This document shows, piece by piece, positions 5,604 to 5,862 of a stretch of DNA of 5,862 nucleotides (the first letter of the stretch is position 1; every line of letters starts with the position of its first letter). The DNA comes from Bacteroides sp. (GTDB taxonomy: Bacteria; Bacteroidota; Bacteroidia; Bacteroidales; Muribaculaceae): positions 43,127 through 48,988 of the forward strand of contig JAAVDT010000007.1 in the NCBI GenBank assembly GCA_014801655.1. The letters run 5' to 3'. Both the position numbers and the translations under genes were made by a program. The notes below the pieces were generated by a model, which was not told the origin of the DNA, did not search any database, and saw only the letters and a program-made list of their open reading frames with translations.

Positions 5604-5862
5604 CATACGTTTTTACGTGGAGGCATTCCGAGGCGTTGGCTATCAAAACCGATTGAGATTCCCCCAATTTGTAGGGTCGCGGCCTAATGCTGTTTACTTA
5701 AGCAATCGAGAGCGGTTGATTTATCCGGGCTTTACCCGAATTGTAGGGACGCACCCTGGTGCGTCCGGCCGATAATCGGCAATAACTCGGACGCACCAGG
5801 GTGCGTCCCTACAAATTGGGTAAAACCTCGAGGGGAATGCGTATTCCACGGCACGTTTTATT
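5604..5862. other. Non-coding stretch with repeat fragments, no gene seen
   Basis: No frame here has a credible length or start. It contains a CAATTTGTAGGG unit at 5665-5676 followed by GTCGCGGCC, and the large nested palindrome at 5731-5824. After that come CCTCGAGG (5826-5833) and the inverted repeat GGAAT-GCGT-ATTCC (5834-5847). An ATG at 5837-5839 is open to the edge but has only eight codons, too few to judge. Confidence 0.6.
5731..5824. repeat. Nested palindromic repeat (REP/BIME-like)
   Basis: Two 37-nt arms (5731-5767 and 5788-5824) are inverted copies with two mismatches. Each arm itself holds a perfect hairpin, GGACGCACC-CT-GGTGCGTCC (5747-5766) or the same with AG in the middle (5789-5808). 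The 20-nt spacer contains a third palindrome, GCCGAT-A-ATCGGC (5768-5780). The arms start with TTGTAGGG, also seen in a single copy at 5665-5676. This layout is that of paired REP elements, which in many bacteria are spread by RAYT transposases; none is visible here. I recall similar GTAGGGACGCACC repeats as common between genes in gut Bacteroidales, but could not check. Confidence 0.9.

Noticed and set aside
5210..5687. Plus-strand frames overlapping the YbjN-like gene and its promoter region
   Set aside because: No domain, no start signal, and they cross a strong leftward promoter and the start of a real gene.
5837..5862. Possible start of a plus-strand gene at the right edge
   Set aside because: Only eight codons are visible, the ATG lies inside a small inverted repeat, and no supporting signal can be assessed.

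Overview
The window looks like chromosomal DNA of a member of the Bacteroidales, most likely a Muribaculaceae-like gut bacterium. This is inferred from three things: promoters of the Bacteroidota type (TTTG, about 20 bp, TAnnTTTG), no clear Shine-Dalgarno sequences, and protein families and palindromic repeats typical of that order. No database search was possible. All five protein genes lie on the minus strand, so transcription runs from high to low coordinates.

From right to left: positions 5380-5862 are non-coding. They hold two divergent promoter-like sequences and a nested palindromic repeat. One promoter drives a small exported, YbjN-like protein (4876-5379). Its reading frame continues for 40 codons past the stop, and an intrinsic terminator follows 25 nt after the second stop. 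A degenerate group IIC intron (3985-4690) begins exactly at the end of that terminator's T-tract. It keeps ribozyme domains I, V and VI and the last ~75 codons of its maturase, but most of the maturase is gone, the remnant is frameshifted, and the catalytic domain V carries a change.

Downstream of the intron comes asd (2890-3897, aspartate-semialdehyde dehydrogenase, lysine/threonine/methionine/diaminopimelate synthesis) with its own -7 box. After 42 nt containing a strong hairpin comes a 729-residue CPA2-type cation:proton antiporter with a cytoplasmic Usp-like C-terminal half (658-2847). A 115-nt gap leads to a small thioredoxin-fold protein with a DsbA-like CPHC active site (249-542). This is followed after 12 nt by the start of a gene resembling the C39-like N-terminus of Bacteroidales VKOR-family proteins (runs off the left edge), a pairing that suggests a thiol/disulfide module.

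The housekeeping genes look ordinary. The points most worth a second look are the decayed intron in its terminator niche, the interrupted frame of the exported protein, the repeat cluster at the right edge, and the apparent lack of the usual membrane aspartate in the antiporter.
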